DNA of 15,147 bases from the NCBI GenBank assembly GCA_964440605.1, contig CAYTSW010000066.1:1-15147 (forward strand), read 5' to 3'. The translations under genes were made by a program, and so were the position numbers. This document shows, piece by piece, positions 15,102-15,147 of this stretch (the stretch's first letter is position 1; every line of letters begins with the position of its first letter). The notes beneath the pieces were generated by a model, which was given only the letters and a program-made list of their open reading frames with translations, did no database searches and was not told the origin of the DNA. This DNA comes from CAYTSW01 sp964440605. Lineage in GTDB: Bacteria; Planctomycetota; Phycisphaerae; Phycisphaerales; UBA1924.

Positions 15102-15147
15102 AGATCGGAAGAGCACACGTCTGAACTCCAGTCACGTGAAACGATCT
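15102..15147. other. Illumina TruSeq adapter and index (sequencing artefact)
   Basis: From 15102 the sequence begins AGATCGGAAGAGCACACGTC, the standard TruSeq read 1 adapter, continuing unbroken to GTCAC at 15135. GTGAAACG (15136-15143) matches TruSeq index 19, followed by ATCT, the next adapter bases. None of this is from the organism. Confidence 0.98.

Noticed and set aside
14704..15135. A 143-codon minus-strand frame beginning MTGVQTCALPI
   Set aside because: Its start codon and first residues come from the sequencing adapter, and the rest has no protein-like pattern.

Overview
The window looks like one assembled contig of high-GC bacterial DNA (roughly two thirds G+C by eye), most likely from a planctomycete of the Phycisphaerae. 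The clues are a beta-helix exoprotein that opens its mature part with a PTFKTI-type motif, a prepilin with the RRAFTLVE leader, a dnaA not followed by dnaN, and a very long helical lipoprotein. This placement is inference from family recognition, not a search. The left edge cuts a P-type ATPase. The right edge is not genomic: the last 46 bases (15102-15147) are Illumina TruSeq adapter plus index.

Layout. 1-650 (-): N-terminal third of a P1B-type metal ATPase. 843-1901 (+): gpsA, NAD(P)-dependent glycerol-3-phosphate dehydrogenase. 1964-3001 (-): ChaN-like haem-binding lipoprotein, preceded on the same strand by a type IV prepilin/pseudopilin (3088-3588). 3775-5040 (+): GH57 alpha-amylase-type glycoside hydrolase, closely followed by a single-domain EamA transporter (5076-5525). 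5785-7290 (+): dnaA, with a good -35 element inside an inverted repeat upstream. 7291-7756: gene-free convergent gap with DnaA-box-like sites and an AT-rich patch, a candidate oriC. 7757-8647 (-): mutM/fpg. 8755-8933 (+): internally deleted, frameshifted remnant of a beta-helix gene, directly before an intact paralogue (8974-10056). 10074-10106: strong intrinsic terminator. 10186-12969 (-): 927-residue, almost wholly helical, Ala/Glu/Arg/Gln-rich lipoprotein. 13285-14304 (-): CaCA-family sodium/calcium antiporter. 14365-14694 (-): small coiled-coil protein. 14975-15101 (+): probable start of a gene cut off by the adapter.

Most genes are housekeeping or envelope functions and do not form one pathway. 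Likely co-transcribed pairs are GH57 plus EamA transporter, prepilin plus ChaN-like lipoprotein, and the small coiled-coil protein plus antiporter. No CRISPR array, phage genes, insertion sequence or tRNA/rRNA gene was seen. The items most worth following are the giant helical lipoprotein with a spaced internal repeat, the candidate origin beside dnaA, and the collapsed beta-helix paralogue.
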